Below, in pieces: positions 26,118 through 36,487 of a stretch of 54,234 nucleotides of DNA. The DNA comes from an uncultured Ilumatobacter sp. Lineage in GTDB: Bacteria > Actinomycetota > Acidimicrobiia > Acidimicrobiales > Ilumatobacteraceae. Within the stretch, counting starts at the first letter, position 1. The number at the start of each line of letters is the position of its first letter. Made by a program: the position numbers and the translations under genes. The notes below the pieces were generated by a model. That model had not been told where the DNA came from, made no database searches, and was given only the letters and a program-made list of their open reading frames with translations. The DNA lies in the NCBI GenBank assembly GCA_937919625.1, contig CALFRK010000020.1, positions 1 to 54,234 of the forward strand, read 5' to 3'.

Positions 26118-27794
26118 ATGACGATCGCCAAGGTGTCAGCACCGCGAGGCACAACCCTGAACTGTCTCGGATGGCAGCAGGAAGCCCCCTATCGGATGCT
26201 GCAGAACAATCTCGACCCCGAGGTCGCCGAGAATCCTGACGAGCTGGTCGTGTACGGCGGGACCGGCCGGGCGGCGCGATCGTGGGAGGCGTTCCATGCA
26301 ATCAAGCGCACGCTCACCACGCTCCGTGCCGACGAGACGATGCTCGTACAGTCGGGCAAGCCCGTCGGCGTAATGCGCACTCACGAGTGGGCGCCGCGCG
26401 TGCTGATCGCCAACTCGAACCTCGTGCCCGACTGGGCCAACTGGGATGAGTTCCGTCGGCTCGAGCATCTCGGTCTCACGATGTACGGCCAGATGACGGC
26501 CGGCTCATGGATCTATATCGGTACCCAGGGCATCCTGCAGGGCACCTACGAGTGTTTCGCCGAGATCGCCCGCCGAAAGTTCGGTGGCACGCTGGCTGGC
26601 ACGTTGACCGTCACCGCCGGGGCCGGGGGCATGGGCGGCGCGCAGCCGCTCGCCGTCACCATGAACGATGGCGTCGTACTGATCATCGATGTCGATCAGC
26701 ACATGCTGCAGCGTCGCGTCGACCACCGCTATCTCGACGAGATCGCCGCCGACTACGACTCCGCCATCCGGCGCGTGATGGAGGCCAAAGCGGCCCGCAG
26801 GCCGTTGTCGGTGGGGTTGCTGGGCAATGCCGCCGACATCTTGCCGCGGATGCTCGCCGACAACGTGGCAGCCGACATCGTCACCGATCAGACCAGCGCC
26901 CACGACCCGCTCAGCTACGTGCCGAACGATCTCAGTCCCGAGGCCGCCGACGAGCTGCGCCGTAACGATCCTGGCGAGTTCACCCGTCGCTCGCGGGCCG
27001 CCATGGCCACCCATTGTGAGGCGATGGTCGGGTTTCTGGACGCCGGCTCGGAAGTGTTCGACTATGGCAACAGCCTGCGCGCCGAGGCCCAGCTCGGTGG
27101 TTACGACCGGGCATTCGACTATCCAGGGTTTCTCCCCGCCTACATCCGGCCTTTGTTCTGTGAGGGCAAGGGTCCGTTTCGATGGGTCGCGCTGTCTGGC
27201 GACCCGGCCGATATTGCGGCAACCGACCGCGCAGTGCTCGACGAGTTCCCCGACGACGAGGGCCTGGCGCGCTGGATCCGGTTGGCGGGCGAGCGGGTTG
27301 CCTTCCAGGGCCTGCCGGCGCGGATCTGCTGGCTCGGTTACGGCGAGCGGCACCGGCTGGGGCTGCGATTCAACGAAATGGTGCGCTCGGGAGAGTTGAA
27401 GGCGCCGATCGTAATCGGCCGCGACCACCTCGATTCGGGATCGGTGGCATCGCCGTACCGTGAGACCGAAGACATGCTCGACGGCTCGGATGCGATCGCC
27501 GATTGGCCGCTCTTGAACGGACTTGTAAACGCCTGTTCGGGCGCCACCTGGGTCAGCATCCACCACGGTGGTGGTGTCGGTATCGGCCGCTCGATCCACG
27601 CCGGTCAGGTGTGTGTCGCGGACGGCACTGATCTTGCCGACCAGAAGCTCGAGCGTGTACTCACGAACGATCCAGGCATGGGCGTGATACGCCACGTCGA
27701 TGCCGGTTACGACCGGGCGATCGAGGTCGCCGATCAACGTGGAGTTCGTGTGCCGATGCAAGAGGGCGGACCTGCTGGCGAAGGCGCGACGTGA
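26118..27794 (+). CDS. hutU: urocanate hydratase (urocanase)
   Basis: 558 aa. It converts urocanate to imidazolonepropionate using tightly bound NAD+. Conserved blocks: [39 protein letters not shown] (Gly-rich NAD site), [36 protein letters not shown], the active-site cysteine segment [14 protein letters not shown], and [15 protein letters not shown]. The ATG at 26118 with AGGAGG just upstream sets the start; the frame open from 26001 encodes only the leader repeats. Its stop overlaps the next gene by GTGA. Confidence 0.97.
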   Translation: MTIAKVSAPRGTTLNCLGWQQEAPYRMLQNNLDPEVAENPDELVVYGGTGRAARSWEAFHAIKRTLTTLRADETMLVQSGKPVGVMRTHEWAPRVLIANSNLVPDWANWDEFRRLEHLGLTMYGQMTAGSWIYIGTQGILQGTYECFAEIARRKFGGTLAGTLTVTAGAGGMGGAQPLAVTMNDGVVLIIDVDQHMLQRRVDHRYLDEIAADYDSAIRRVMEAKAARRPLSVGLLGNAADILPRMLADNVAADIVTDQTSAHDPLSYVPNDLSPEAADELRRNDPGEFTRRSRAAMATHCEAMVGFLDAGSEVFDYGNSLRAEAQLGGYDRAFDYPGFLPAYIRPLFCEGKGPFRWVALSGDPADIAATDRAVLDEFPDDEGLARWIRLAGERVAFQGLPARICWLGYGERHRLGLRFNEMVRSGELKAPIVIGRDHLDSGSVASPYRETEDMLDGSDAIADWPLLNGLVNACSGATWVSIHHGGGVGIGRSIHAGQVCVADGTDLADQKLERVLTNDPGMGVIRHVDAGYDRAIEVADQRGVRVPMQEGGPAGEGAT

Positions 27795-28363
27795 CCGTCC
27801 GAACAATCCGGCGGATCGGCGACCCGGTCCTGCGGCGACGTGCCAGCGAGATCGATGTGTCCGAGATCGGCGCGCCTGACACTCAGCAACTGATCGACGA
27901 TCTGATCGACACGATGCGCGACGCCAACGGGGCAGGGCTGGCGGCCAACCAGATCGGAACGCTGAAACGAGTAGTGGTTATGGAGGTTGGGGACAATCCT
28001 CGCTACCCGTACAAACCGAACATCCCATTGACGATCGCCATCAATCCCGTGGTCGAGCCGCTCGACGAGGAGATGGTCGACATCAACGAGGGCTGCCTGT
28101 CGGTGCCGGTCCGCGGCGTCGTGCCCCGCCACGTCAATGTGCGGGTGCGCTATCTCGATCGTGATGGTGTTGAACACGACGAGGTCACACGTGGTCTCAC
28201 GGCCGGCACGTGGCAGCACGAATGCGACCATCTCGACGGTGTGCTGATCGTCGATCGGGTCGTCGATACCCACACATTCTCAGAGTGGGCCGAGTTCGAG
28301 GTGTTCCACCGCGAAGCGTTCGTCGAACGGATCAGTACGTTTGTGGAGCGCACCGGCTCGTAA
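27791..28363 (+). CDS. peptide-deformylase-family enzyme inside the hut operon
   Basis: 190 aa starting at GTG 27791, which overlaps the hutU stop (GTGA). All three deformylase motifs are intact: [10 protein letters not shown] (47-56), EGCLSVP (metal ligand Cys102) and QHECDHLDG (His143, Glu144, His147). Peptide deformylases remove the formyl group from N-formylmethionyl peptides with a Cys/His/His-bound metal. The gene is locked between hutU and hutF by overlaps or near-overlaps, and no HutG gene is present here. It may therefore hydrolyse N-formylglutamate, the HutF product. Alternatively it is an ordinary second deformylase that happens to share the operon. Confidence 0.9.
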   Translation: MTVRTIRRIGDPVLRRRASEIDVSEIGAPDTQQLIDDLIDTMRDANGAGLAANQIGTLKRVVVMEVGDNPRYPYKPNIPLTIAINPVVEPLDEEMVDINEGCLSVPVRGVVPRHVNVRVRYLDRDGVEHDEVTRGLTAGTWQHECDHLDGVLIVDRVVDTHTFSEWAEFEVFHREAFVERISTFVERTGS

Positions 28364-28376
28364 GGTCTACGTGGTG

Positions 28377-29732
28377 ATGGCCGCTACGACACGCCTGTGG
28401 TGCGAGCATGCGCTGCTTCCCGGTGGGCCGGCCGAACGCGTGTCGATCGATGTTGCCGACGGGCGCGTCGTCTCGGTCGCGGCGGGCGTCGATCCGGCAG
28501 TCGGTGCCCAGCGCCGTAACGGTGTCACGATGCCCGGTGCCGCCAACGCACACAGCCATGCCTTTCATCGCGCCCTGCGACACCGAAGCCAGACCGGCCA
28601 CGGCTCGTTCTGGACCTGGCGTGAGCAGATGTACGACGTTGCCGCCGCTCTTGACCCCGAGCGTTATCACCGGCTGGCACGCGCAGTATTCGGCGAGATG
28701 GTGCTCAGCGGGTACACGGTTGTCGGCGAGTTCAACTATGTGCATCATCGACCCGGCGGAGCTCCCTATGCCGACCCGAACGCGATGACCGAAGCGTTGA
28801 CCCAAGCGGCCAGTGACGCGGGCATCAGGATCACCTTGCTCGACACTGTGTACCTGCATGGCGGTCTTGCCGATGACGGTTATCTCGCCTTGTTCGGGCG
28901 TCAGCGGCGCTTCGGCGACGCATCGATCGAGGCGTGGGCCGAGCGGGTCGCCGCCCTGGCTCCCGACCCACGACGTCTGGTTGGCGCGGCGATCCACTCG
29001 GTACGCGCAGTTGACCCTGCAGCAATCACTGCCGTTGCCCGTTGGACCGCTGCAGCTGGCGCTCCGCTGCACGCCCACGTCAGCGAACAGCCGGCCGAGA
29101 ACGATCAGTGTCTCGCCGCCCACGGATGTACACCCGTCGAGTTGCTGGCTAGAAGCGGCGCCCTTGCAGCCAACTTCACAGCGGTCCACGCCACCCATCT
29201 CAACGATTCCGACATCACATTGCTAGGCGCAGCCGGTGCCTCGGTCTGCTTGTGTCCGACGACCGAACGCGATCTCGGGGACGGGGTCGGTCCGGCCCGC
29301 CGACTGACCGACGCCGGAGCGGTGTTAACGATCGGGAGCGACTCGCACGCCGTGATCGACCCGTTCGAGGAGGCGCGGGCGATCGAACTCGACGAGCGCC
29401 TGGTCGGCGGTCAGCGGGGAACATTCGACACCGTTGAACTCACTGCAACGATGACGGCGGGGCACCGCTCGCTCGGTTGGCACGACGTCGGCTCGATCGC
29501 AGTCGGCCAACGCGCCGATTTGGTAACGGTCGCACTCGACTCGACACGCACGGCCGGCAGCCAGCCGGGAGCGGTCAGCGAGGCGGTGGTGTTCTCCGCC
29601 GCCGCCGCCGATGTCACCCACGTGATGATCGATGGGGTGAGCGTGGTCGAAAATGGCCGGCATGACCGCGTCGACGTGGCAGCTGAGCTGGCGGCGGCAA
29701 TCCGCGAGATCGTCGGCCACGTCTCGGCATGA
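28377..29732 (+). CDS. hutF: formimidoylglutamate deiminase
   Basis: 451 aa. An amidohydrolase that converts N-formimidoyl-glutamate to N-formylglutamate and ammonia. The diagnostic HutF block [34 protein letters not shown] carries the first metal histidines. Other ligands lie in [19 protein letters not shown] and GSDSH. The start is ATG 28377; GTGs at 28371 and 28374 are alternatives, and AAGG follows the stop of the deformylase gene. The stop overlaps hutI by ATGA. Its presence means the pathway ends in formylglutamate rather than formamide plus glutamate. Confidence 0.94.
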   Translation: MAATTRLWCEHALLPGGPAERVSIDVADGRVVSVAAGVDPAVGAQRRNGVTMPGAANAHSHAFHRALRHRSQTGHGSFWTWREQMYDVAAALDPERYHRLARAVFGEMVLSGYTVVGEFNYVHHRPGGAPYADPNAMTEALTQAASDAGIRITLLDTVYLHGGLADDGYLALFGRQRRFGDASIEAWAERVAALAPDPRRLVGAAIHSVRAVDPAAITAVARWTAAAGAPLHAHVSEQPAENDQCLAAHGCTPVELLARSGALAANFTAVHATHLNDSDITLLGAAGASVCLCPTTERDLGDGVGPARRLTDAGAVLTIGSDSHAVIDPFEEARAIELDERLVGGQRGTFDTVELTATMTAGHRSLGWHDVGSIAVGQRADLVTVALDSTRTAGSQPGAVSEAVVFSAAAADVTHVMIDGVSVVENGRHDRVDVAAELAAAIREIVGHVSA

Positions 29733-30883
29733 GCACCCTGGTGATCGACCGAATCGGCTCGCTGATCACCAACGATCCGTCGCTCGGCGAGGGCCCGCTC
29801 GGGCTGATCTCTGACGCATCGATCGTGATCGAGCACGGTTTTGTTGTCGCGGTTGGCCGAGCTGGGGCGATTGCCGACGAGCGAATCGACGCGGAAGGCG
29901 CCTGCGTGCTGCCGGGGTTTGTCGACTCCCACACCCATCTGGTGTTTGCCGGTGATCGGGCAGCCGAGTTCAGCGCCCGCATGGCAGGCCAGCCCTACGA
30001 CGGCGGCGGGATCGTGGTGACCACCGAGGCAACGCGGTCCGCCAGCACCGACAAGCTCGACCGCCTCACGATGCAACGCGTCGCAGAGGCGCGACGGCAC
30101 GGCACGACGACGCTCGAGATCAAGTCGGGCTACGGACTCGATGTTGCCAACGAGGTGCGAGCGCTCGACATCGCTGGGCATTACACGACGGAGACGACCT
30201 TCCTCGGTGCTCATCTGGTGCCCACCGAGTACGCCGGCCGGTCAGATGACTACATCGATCTCGTCTGCGGCGCGATGCTGGCGGCAACCGCCGGTAGCGC
30301 CCGCTGGATCGACGCCTTCTGCGAGACCGGCGCATTCGATGCCGATCAATGCCGTGCCGTTCTCGATGCCGGTCGTGCTGCGGGACTCGGGTTGCGGCTG
30401 CACGGCAACCAGCTCGGATACGGGCCTGGTGTTCAACTGGCAGTTGAGTGCGGTTGTGCATCGGTCGATCACTGCACCTATCTGTCCGACGCCGACATTG
30501 CCGCCCTCGCTGCCAGCGACACGGTTGCGACGTTCCTGCCCGCCGCCGACTTCTCGACCCGTCAGCCGTATCCCGACGCTCGGCGGGCGATCGATGCTGG
30601 CGTCACTGTGGCGATCGCGTCGAACTGCAATCCTGGATCTAGCTACACGACGTCGATCCCGTTCTGCATCGCGCTCGCCGTGCGCGACATGAACATGACG
30701 ATCGACGAAGCCGTGCAGGCGGCCACGGTCGGAGGTGCCAGGGCCCTGCGTCGCGACGACGTCGGGCGGCTGTCGCCTGGAAGTGTTGGGCATGCGATCG
30801 TGCTTGACGCGCCCTCGCATCATCACCTTGCGTATCGCCCGGGCGTACAGCTCGTGCGAACTGTCGTCGGTCCGGCGTCGTAA
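29729..30883 (+). CDS. hutI: imidazolonepropionase
   Basis: 384 aa, usual length. It hydrolyses imidazolone-5-propionate to N-formimidoyl-glutamate, the third step. Metal and substrate motifs: [61 protein letters not shown] and [15 protein letters not shown]. It overlaps the hutF stop by ATGA, so it is the fourth coupled gene of the hutU operon. Confidence 0.96.
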   Translation: MSTLVIDRIGSLITNDPSLGEGPLGLISDASIVIEHGFVVAVGRAGAIADERIDAEGACVLPGFVDSHTHLVFAGDRAAEFSARMAGQPYDGGGIVVTTEATRSASTDKLDRLTMQRVAEARRHGTTTLEIKSGYGLDVANEVRALDIAGHYTTETTFLGAHLVPTEYAGRSDDYIDLVCGAMLAATAGSARWIDAFCETGAFDADQCRAVLDAGRAAGLGLRLHGNQLGYGPGVQLAVECGCASVDHCTYLSDADIAALAASDTVATFLPAADFSTRQPYPDARRAIDAGVTVAIASNCNPGSSYTTSIPFCIALAVRDMNMTIDEAVQAATVGGARALRRDDVGRLSPGSVGHAIVLDAPSHHHLAYRPGVQLVRTVVGPAS

Positions 30884-30935
30884 TCGATCTGCCCGAATCT
30901 GAACGGGCGATCGCCTATTGGTCCATGATGGACAC

Positions 30936-32315
30936 ATGACATTCAAGACCATCATCGAGCCGTTCCGAGTTCATTCGGTCGAACCGCTTGTGATGACCAC
31001 GCCCGAACAACGCCGCGAAGCGATCGGTCGTGCCGGAAACAACCTGTTCTCGCTTCGCGCCGAGGACGTGCTGATCGACTTCCTGACAGATTCGGGTACT
31101 GGCGCGATGTCGCGCGATCAGTGGGCGGCGATCCAACGCGGCGACGAGAGCTATGCAGGTTCGCCGTCGTGGTTTCGGTTCCTCGAGAGTGTTCAGGACC
31201 TATTCCCGTTCGAACATGTGATTCCCACCCACCAGGGCCGGGCTGCGGAGAAGATCCTGTTCACGGCGATCGGGGGTGAGGGCAAGATCGTGCCCAACAA
31301 CACCCACTTCGACACCACCCGCGCCAATGTCGAGTACACGGGAGCGCGAGCGGTCGATCTGGTGATTGCAGAGGGTCGCGACCCGGCGTCGAGGCACCCG
31401 TTCAAGGGCAATATGGACCTCGATGCTCTCGAAAGCCTGCTTATCGAGCACGGTCGCGAGGCGGTTCCGGTCGTGTTCATGACGATCACCAACAACTCGG
31501 GGGGCGGCCAACCGGTCTCGCTCGAGAATCTGCGCGGCGTTCGCGAGGTGTGCGACCGGTACGGCATCCCGTTCTTTCTAGATGCTTGCCGCTTCGCCGA
31601 GAACGCATGGTTCATACGCGAGCGGGAGGCCGGTCAGGGTGATCGCGACGTGCGCGACATCGTGCGCGAGGTGGCCTCGCTGGCCGATGGCATGACGATG
31701 AGCGCCAAGAAGGATCCGCTCGGCAACATCGGTGGATGGCTGGCGATGAACGACGACGGCTTGGCCGACGAATGTCGCACGCTGCTGATCCTGACTGAGG
31801 GGTTTCCAACGTACGGTGGGCTGGCGGGGCGCGACCTGGAAGCTCTCGCCCAAGGTCTGCGCGAGTCGGTGCAGCATGACTACCTCCGCTACCGGATCCG
31901 ATCGACGGCGTACCTCGGCGACGCACTCACCGCGGCTGGGGTGCCTGTTGTGCAACCGATCGGAGGGCACGCGGTCTACCTCGACGCCGGAGCACTGCTG
32001 CCGCACATCGATCCGCTCGACTATCCGGGCCAGGCACTTGCGATTGCCCTCTATGAGGCTGGCGGCATCCGCGGTTGTGAGATCGGCTCGGTGATGTTCG
32101 GCCTGCAACCCGATGGCAGCGAGCGGCCTGCGGCGATGGAACTGGTACGCCTGGCGATTCCGCGCCGCACGTACACACAGAGCCACATCGACTACGTGAT
32201 CGAGGTGGCGATCTCGGTCGCCGAACGAGCCGATCAGCTACGTGGCTATCGGATCACGAGCGAACCGCGACCGCTGCGCCACTTTACGGCCACCTTCGAA
32301 CAACAGACCGGCTAG
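30936..32315 (+). CDS. tryptophanase-like beta-eliminating lyase
   Basis: 459 aa PLP enzyme of the tryptophan indole-lyase/tyrosine phenol-lyase family. The PLP lysine lies in MTMSAKKDPLGNIGG (Lys259). Two residues that differ between the subfamilies are of the tryptophanase type: Asp126 in FDTTRAN (Thr in tyrosine phenol-lyase) and His449 in LRHFTA (Phe in tyrosine phenol-lyase). Elsewhere the NIGG motif after the lysine is phenol-lyase-like. It probably yields indole or a related leaving group plus pyruvate and ammonia. It lies 52 bp after hutI on the same strand and could be read through from the hut promoter. Confidence 0.85.
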   Translation: MTFKTIIEPFRVHSVEPLVMTTPEQRREAIGRAGNNLFSLRAEDVLIDFLTDSGTGAMSRDQWAAIQRGDESYAGSPSWFRFLESVQDLFPFEHVIPTHQGRAAEKILFTAIGGEGKIVPNNTHFDTTRANVEYTGARAVDLVIAEGRDPASRHPFKGNMDLDALESLLIEHGREAVPVVFMTITNNSGGGQPVSLENLRGVREVCDRYGIPFFLDACRFAENAWFIREREAGQGDRDVRDIVREVASLADGMTMSAKKDPLGNIGGWLAMNDDGLADECRTLLILTEGFPTYGGLAGRDLEALAQGLRESVQHDYLRYRIRSTAYLGDALTAAGVPVVQPIGGHAVYLDAGALLPHIDPLDYPGQALAIALYEAGGIRGCEIGSVMFGLQPDGSERPAAMELVRLAIPRRTYTQSHIDYVIEVAISVAERADQLRGYRITSEPRPLRHFTATFEQQTG

Positions 32316-32416
32316 CACCCGGTGCTCACTGGATCGGGTTGTTGATCCTGGAGTTTTCATGGCGATCACGATCCCTGATTCGTTGCGCCCGACGTCGCTG
32401 GTGACTACCGCTGCGG

Positions 32417-32501
32417 CCCCCCGTTTCACCTGTTTTCGAATCCATCGCGACAACGGCGTGGCCGGCGCAGAGAATTCGAAAACAGGTGAAACAACGGGGG
32501 G
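32417..32501. repeat. long palindrome between convergent genes
   Basis: The left arm (32417-32441) and right arm (32474-32501) pair over a perfect 19 bp (GTTTCACCTGTTTTCGAAT and its complement), extended by a C6/G6 run across a 3-nt bulge. The loop is 32 nt. It lies between the tryptophanase-like gene and the end of the metallo-beta-lactamase gene. It may be a bidirectional terminator or a mobile palindromic element. No T-run follows. Confidence 0.9.
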
Positions 32502-32526
32502 TGTCCGGCTGGCTTCACGATCGTCT

Positions 32527-33864
32527 TCAGTTGTCGGTGACCGCTTCGCCGATGTTGAGCACCATCTTGACGGGCGGCGCCTCGCCGGTCAGAGCCACCT
32601 GCGAGTCGGCCTTTGCCGCCAGATAGATGCCCTTGGCCATCAGCGAGGTCTCGGTCGCACGGCGAGCTGAGTAGATGTTCGAGCGTGCCTCGTGCACGGC
32701 GTGCGACTCGGGTTCGGCGGCGACGGCGTATTCGATGATCTGGCACGCCAACCGGTGGTCGCCGGCGCCTGACAGCTCGACGCCGCGGTCGATCAGCTTG
32801 TGGACGCCACCCGCCAACGCTGCCACCTCGGTACCGACGGCGCTGTCGGAGGGCGGCTTCAGGCGGGCTGGGTTGCCGTCGTACCAGCCGCCGAACAGGC
32901 GCCAGATGTTGCGGATCACGAACTCAGGCTCGTCGTACAACGGCCGCAGGTACGGCAACGCCAGCGTCTCGGCGGGTACCGACACGCTGTGCACGATTTC
33001 GTCGAGCGTTGCGCCCGAGTTCATGGCGTCGAGCACCTGGGCGACCAGCGTGTCGAGCGTGTTGGCGACGATGCCAAGGCACTGTTTGATGCGGTCGCGC
33101 CCTGCGATCGGCAACCCGTGGGCGGGCACGAACAGCTCGGCATCCTTGGCGGCCATCGCCCGCAGCGACTCGGCCCACTCGATTGGATAGCGCTGCACCT
33201 TTTGTGGGTTGCCGCAGTTCGGGAAGTTCCAGATGAACTGGTCGCCGGCACTGATCATCTTGTGTTGCGGGATCCAGGTCCAGGTGTGATCGTCGGTTTC
33301 GCCCTTGCAGTAATTGTATTCGAAGTCGATCTCGCCGATCCGCTCGGTCAGTTGCTGCTCATAGGTGAGATCGGGGCGCAACGTGCCACGTGGCAGGAAC
33401 GGGAAGTCGCCGAGCTGCCCGACGATCTTGGCGGCGCCTCCAAACTGGCGCAGATTGATGGCGAGGTTGTAGCCCCTGGTCCGCTCGTAGCGATCGAAGC
33501 GCGGAATGACACGCGCATGACCGACGACGCGTGGTGCCGGGCGATCACGGTCGACGGCATCGGCGGCAAATGCTCGCGACCCGCCGACGTGGTCGACGTG
33601 GCCGTGCGTGTAGACGAGGGTGTGGACCGGATCGCCCGACCAGGCCCGCAGTGACTCGACGACCTCACGGCCGGACTGGGCACCGCTCGAGTCGAAGCAG
33701 ACCAGACCATCGCCGGTGTCGACGACGACGACATGGCTGAACGACTCGATGATCGCCACGCCGTCGCCGAGTTCGGACAGCTGTTGCGTGATTCGGTTCG
33801 GGTGGGTATCGACGACGCCCGTATCGATCAGTCGTGCCGACAACTCCAACGGGTGCTCGCTCAT
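32527..33864 (-). CDS. alkylsulfatase-like metallo-beta-lactamase hydrolase
   Basis: 445 aa. The ATG at 33864 is chosen; the frame open to 34053 looks non-coding. The metallo-beta-lactamase domain has VYTHGHVDHVGG (HxHxDH), ETDDHTW and FVPAHGLPI. The C-terminal part, ALPYLRPLYDEPEFVIRNIWRLFGGWYDGNPARLKPP, is the alkylsulfatase dimerisation domain seen in SdsA1-type enzymes, followed by a helical region (LACQIIEYAVAAEPESHAVHEARSNIYSARR). Members cleave alkyl sulfate esters, but several relatives have other substrates. No signal peptide is seen. Divergent from the P-type ATPase gene. Confidence 0.88.
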   Translation of the reverse strand: MSEHPLELSARLIDTGVVDTHPNRITQQLSELGDGVAIIESFSHVVVVDTGDGLVCFDSSGAQSGREVVESLRAWSGDPVHTLVYTHGHVDHVGGSRAFAADAVDRDRPAPRVVGHARVIPRFDRYERTRGYNLAINLRQFGGAAKIVGQLGDFPFLPRGTLRPDLTYEQQLTERIGEIDFEYNYCKGETDDHTWTWIPQHKMISAGDQFIWNFPNCGNPQKVQRYPIEWAESLRAMAAKDAELFVPAHGLPIAGRDRIKQCLGIVANTLDTLVAQVLDAMNSGATLDEIVHSVSVPAETLALPYLRPLYDEPEFVIRNIWRLFGGWYDGNPARLKPPSDSAVGTEVAALAGGVHKLIDRGVELSGAGDHRLACQIIEYAVAAEPESHAVHEARSNIYSARRATETSLMAKGIYLAAKADSQVALTGEAPPVKMVLNIGEAVTDN

Positions 33865-33982
33865 GTGCCCAGTGTGACCCAGCGCTGAGGCGCCGCCAGC
33901 GTCAGAGCGACGTTGACACGCGTCAGCTGCTCGGTGGCCGTGATACCCGCTGGCGAGGGGTCGACGAACTAGACCGATAGTC

Positions 33983-36415
33983 GTGTCGTCAGATGCTCCG
34001 AAGCTACGTGGTCTCTCGACCGACGAGGTGAACGAACGTGTTCGCGACGGCAAGGTGAATCAGCAGCCGGCGCAGACATCGCGAACCTATGGCGGGATCA
34101 TCCGCAGCAACGTTTTGACCCGGTTCAACCTGATCATTTCGGTGTTGGCCGGCGTCGTACTGGCGGTCGGTTCTCCGGCGGACGCCTTGTTCGCCGGCGT
34201 GATGGTGCTCAACGCGCTGGTTGGGATCGTTCAGGAGATCCGGGCCAAACACACGCTTGATCGACTTCGTATTCTCGTTGCACCAATGGTGAGCGTTCGC
34301 CGAGACGGGGTGATGTCGCAGATCCCGCCCGAACAGGTTGTGCTCGGCGATCTGTTGCAGCTGAAGCAGGGCGACCAGGTGCCGGTCGACGGCACGATCG
34401 TTCGTGGCGAGTCGCTCGAGGTCGACGAGTCGGCGTTGACGGGTGAGTCTGATGCGGTGCTCAAGCTCGAGGGCGACGAGGTGATGTCAGGCAGCGCCGT
34501 CATGTCGGGGTCCGCGATGGTGGTCGCCGAGCGGGTTGGAGCGGATGCCGGGATCCAACGCCTGATCGCACAGGCCAAGCAGTATGTACTCGCCACGTCA
34601 GAGCTCCGTTCCGGAGTGGACCAGATCCTCCGAGCCGTTGGCTGGATGTTGGTTCCACTTGCGTCGCTGCTCTTGTGGAGCCAGTTGCGAGCAAGCAGTT
34701 CCACCAGCGACGGGCTTATCTCGGCGGTGGCGGGGGTCGTTGGCCTCGTGCCGCAGGGCCTGGTGCTGCTCGTCAGCATGGCACTCGCCGTCGCCGTGAT
34801 CCGGTTGGCGGGCGAACACGTGGTCGTTCAAGAGCTGCATGCGGTCGAAGGGCTGGCCAGGGTCGATGTGTTCTGCGTCGACAAGACGGGCACCCTGACG
34901 ACCGGCACCATGCAGGTCGAGCGGTTCGACCCGATCGATGCCGATGCCGATGCCGATGTCGTCAGACAGGCGTTGTCGTCGTTGATGCAGACCGACCCGA
35001 ACCCGACCACCACCTTGCGGGTGATCGGCGACTACGTGGGGGAGACCGAGCACTGGCCCTTCAGCCACCATGTGCCGTTCTCGTCGGCGCGCAAGTGGAG
35101 TGGTGCCACATTCGAGTTGCCGAAGGGGTCGGCCGAGGCAGATCGGCCTGACCAAACCTGGGTGCTCGGGGCACCAGAGATCCTGCTCGAGCTCGTCGAC
35201 GAAGTTGCCGCGGCCGCTATCACAAACGACATTGAACAGTCGATCAACGATGCCAATCGCGTCGTGCTGATCGCCTCGACAGCGGAAGCGCTGACCGAAT
35301 CAGAGTTGCCACGACGGCTGATCCCACGAGCCGTGATTGCCCTGTCCGAGCAAATTCGACCCGACGCTGCCGCCACGATGGCGTACTTCCGCCGCCAGAA
35401 CGTGACGATCAAGGTGATCTCCGGCGACAACCCGTCGACGGTGTCGGCGGTGGCGGCGCGGATTGGGCTCGAACACGCCGATCGTTCGGTCGATATGCGC
35501 CAGATCGACACCGAGCATCAGGCGGCGCTGGCCGAATTGATAGATCACAACACCGTATTCGGCAGGGTGTTGCCCGAACAGAAGCGGGCGATCGTCGGGG
35601 CCCTGCAACGGGCCGGCCACACGGTGGCGATGACGGGTGACGGCGTCAACGACATACCCGCCCTCAAGTTGGCAGACATCGGCATCGCCATGAATACGGC
35701 CACGCCGGCGACCAAGGCGATCTCGCAGCTCGTGCTGCTCGACGGGCGGTTCGACCGGATGCCGAACGTGGTTGCCGAGGGTCGTCGTGTGATCGCCAAC
35801 ATGGAACGGGTCTCGGCCCTGTTCGTCACCAAGACGGTCTATGCCGCCCTGTTTGCGTTGACGATCGGTCTGTCCGGGTCGATCTTTCCGTTCCTGCCTC
35901 GGCAGATGAGCCTCGTCTCCGAACTCACGATCGGGTTGCCCGCCTTCTTCTTGAGCTTTCGGGCTGCGGATGCCCCGTGCCGCCCCGGCTATCTGCAGCG
36001 GGTGTTGCGGTTTGCGCTCCCGGCCGGCCTTGCTGCTGCCGTGGTGACGTTGGCGGCGTACTGGGTGGCACGGTCTTCTGTGGTCGGCGCCACCTTGGAC
36101 GAGTCGCGTTCGGCGTCCACGATCGCGCTCGTGTTGTTCGCGTTGTGGGTGTTGCACGCACTCGTGACGCCTGTCGATCGGCTCGACGTGATCCTCTTGG
36201 CGTCGCTGGTTGCCATGTTCGTGGTGACCTTGGCGATCGACCCGATTCGTGGCTTTTACAAACTTGATTGGTTACCGCTCTCTGGCCTGATTTCGACGGG
36301 TGCGATCGTGTTCGCCGGAATCGTGTTGGCGCAGCTGATCGTGCGAGAGCGGACTCGTCGCACGGACCGGCGTGGTTTCGACTCCGAAAAGCGGCACCCG
36401 ACCACGGCCGATTGA
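33983..36415 (+). CDS. P-type cation ATPase, CtpE-like
   Basis: 810 aa with about ten membrane segments. The actuator domain has ESALTGESD, the phosphorylation motif is VFCVDKTGTLTTG (Asp about 300), and the hinge motif is MTGDGVNDIPALK. The M4 motif is PQGL (GLVPQGLVLL) rather than the PEGL of most Ca/heavy-metal pumps. This resembles the mycobacterial CtpE branch, for which calcium uptake has been proposed. There is no N-terminal CxxC metal-binding domain, which argues against copper. The GTG start lacks a strong ribosome site. The hypC gene follows 72 bp downstream. Confidence 0.9.
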   Translation: MSSDAPKLRGLSTDEVNERVRDGKVNQQPAQTSRTYGGIIRSNVLTRFNLIISVLAGVVLAVGSPADALFAGVMVLNALVGIVQEIRAKHTLDRLRILVAPMVSVRRDGVMSQIPPEQVVLGDLLQLKQGDQVPVDGTIVRGESLEVDESALTGESDAVLKLEGDEVMSGSAVMSGSAMVVAERVGADAGIQRLIAQAKQYVLATSELRSGVDQILRAVGWMLVPLASLLLWSQLRASSSTSDGLISAVAGVVGLVPQGLVLLVSMALAVAVIRLAGEHVVVQELHAVEGLARVDVFCVDKTGTLTTGTMQVERFDPIDADADADVVRQALSSLMQTDPNPTTTLRVIGDYVGETEHWPFSHHVPFSSARKWSGATFELPKGSAEADRPDQTWVLGAPEILLELVDEVAAAAITNDIEQSINDANRVVLIASTAEALTESELPRRLIPRAVIALSEQIRPDAAATMAYFRRQNVTIKVISGDNPSTVSAVAARIGLEHADRSVDMRQIDTEHQAALAELIDHNTVFGRVLPEQKRAIVGALQRAGHTVAMTGDGVNDIPALKLADIGIAMNTATPATKAISQLVLLDGRFDRMPNVVAEGRRVIANMERVSALFVTKTVYAALFALTIGLSGSIFPFLPRQMSLVSELTIGLPAFFLSFRAADAPCRPGYLQRVLRFALPAGLAAAVVTLAAYWVARSSVVGATLDESRSASTIALVLFALWVLHALVTPVDRLDVILLASLVAMFVVTLAIDPIRGFYKLDWLPLSGLISTGAIVFAGIVLAQLIVRERTRRTDRRGFDSEKRHPTTAD

Positions 36416-36456
36416 TCGGGACGTTTGGGACGTTCGACACTGGTGGTGCGGCGTGG

Positions 36457-36480
36457 CTCCTGCCTGACTGGAGGCAGGAG
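36457..36480 (+). promoter_or_regulatory. hairpin overlapping the hypC ribosome site
   Basis: CTCCTGCCT (36457-36465) and AGGCAGGAG (36472-36480) are perfect 9-bp complements around a 6-nt loop. The right arm contains most of the AGGAGG ribosome site of the next gene (36476-36481). In RNA the stem would hide that site. It could be a translational switch or an upstream terminator; neither is shown. Confidence 0.6.
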
Positions 36481-36487
36481 GTTCGCC

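Noticed and set aside
30936-32315. Calling the beta-eliminating lyase tyrosine phenol-lyase on the NIGG motif
   Set aside because: The two discriminating residues (Asp126, His449) are those of tryptophan indole-lyase.
33983-36415. Copper-transporting P-type ATPase
   Set aside because: There is no N-terminal CxxC domain and no CPC motif in M4; PQGL is found instead.
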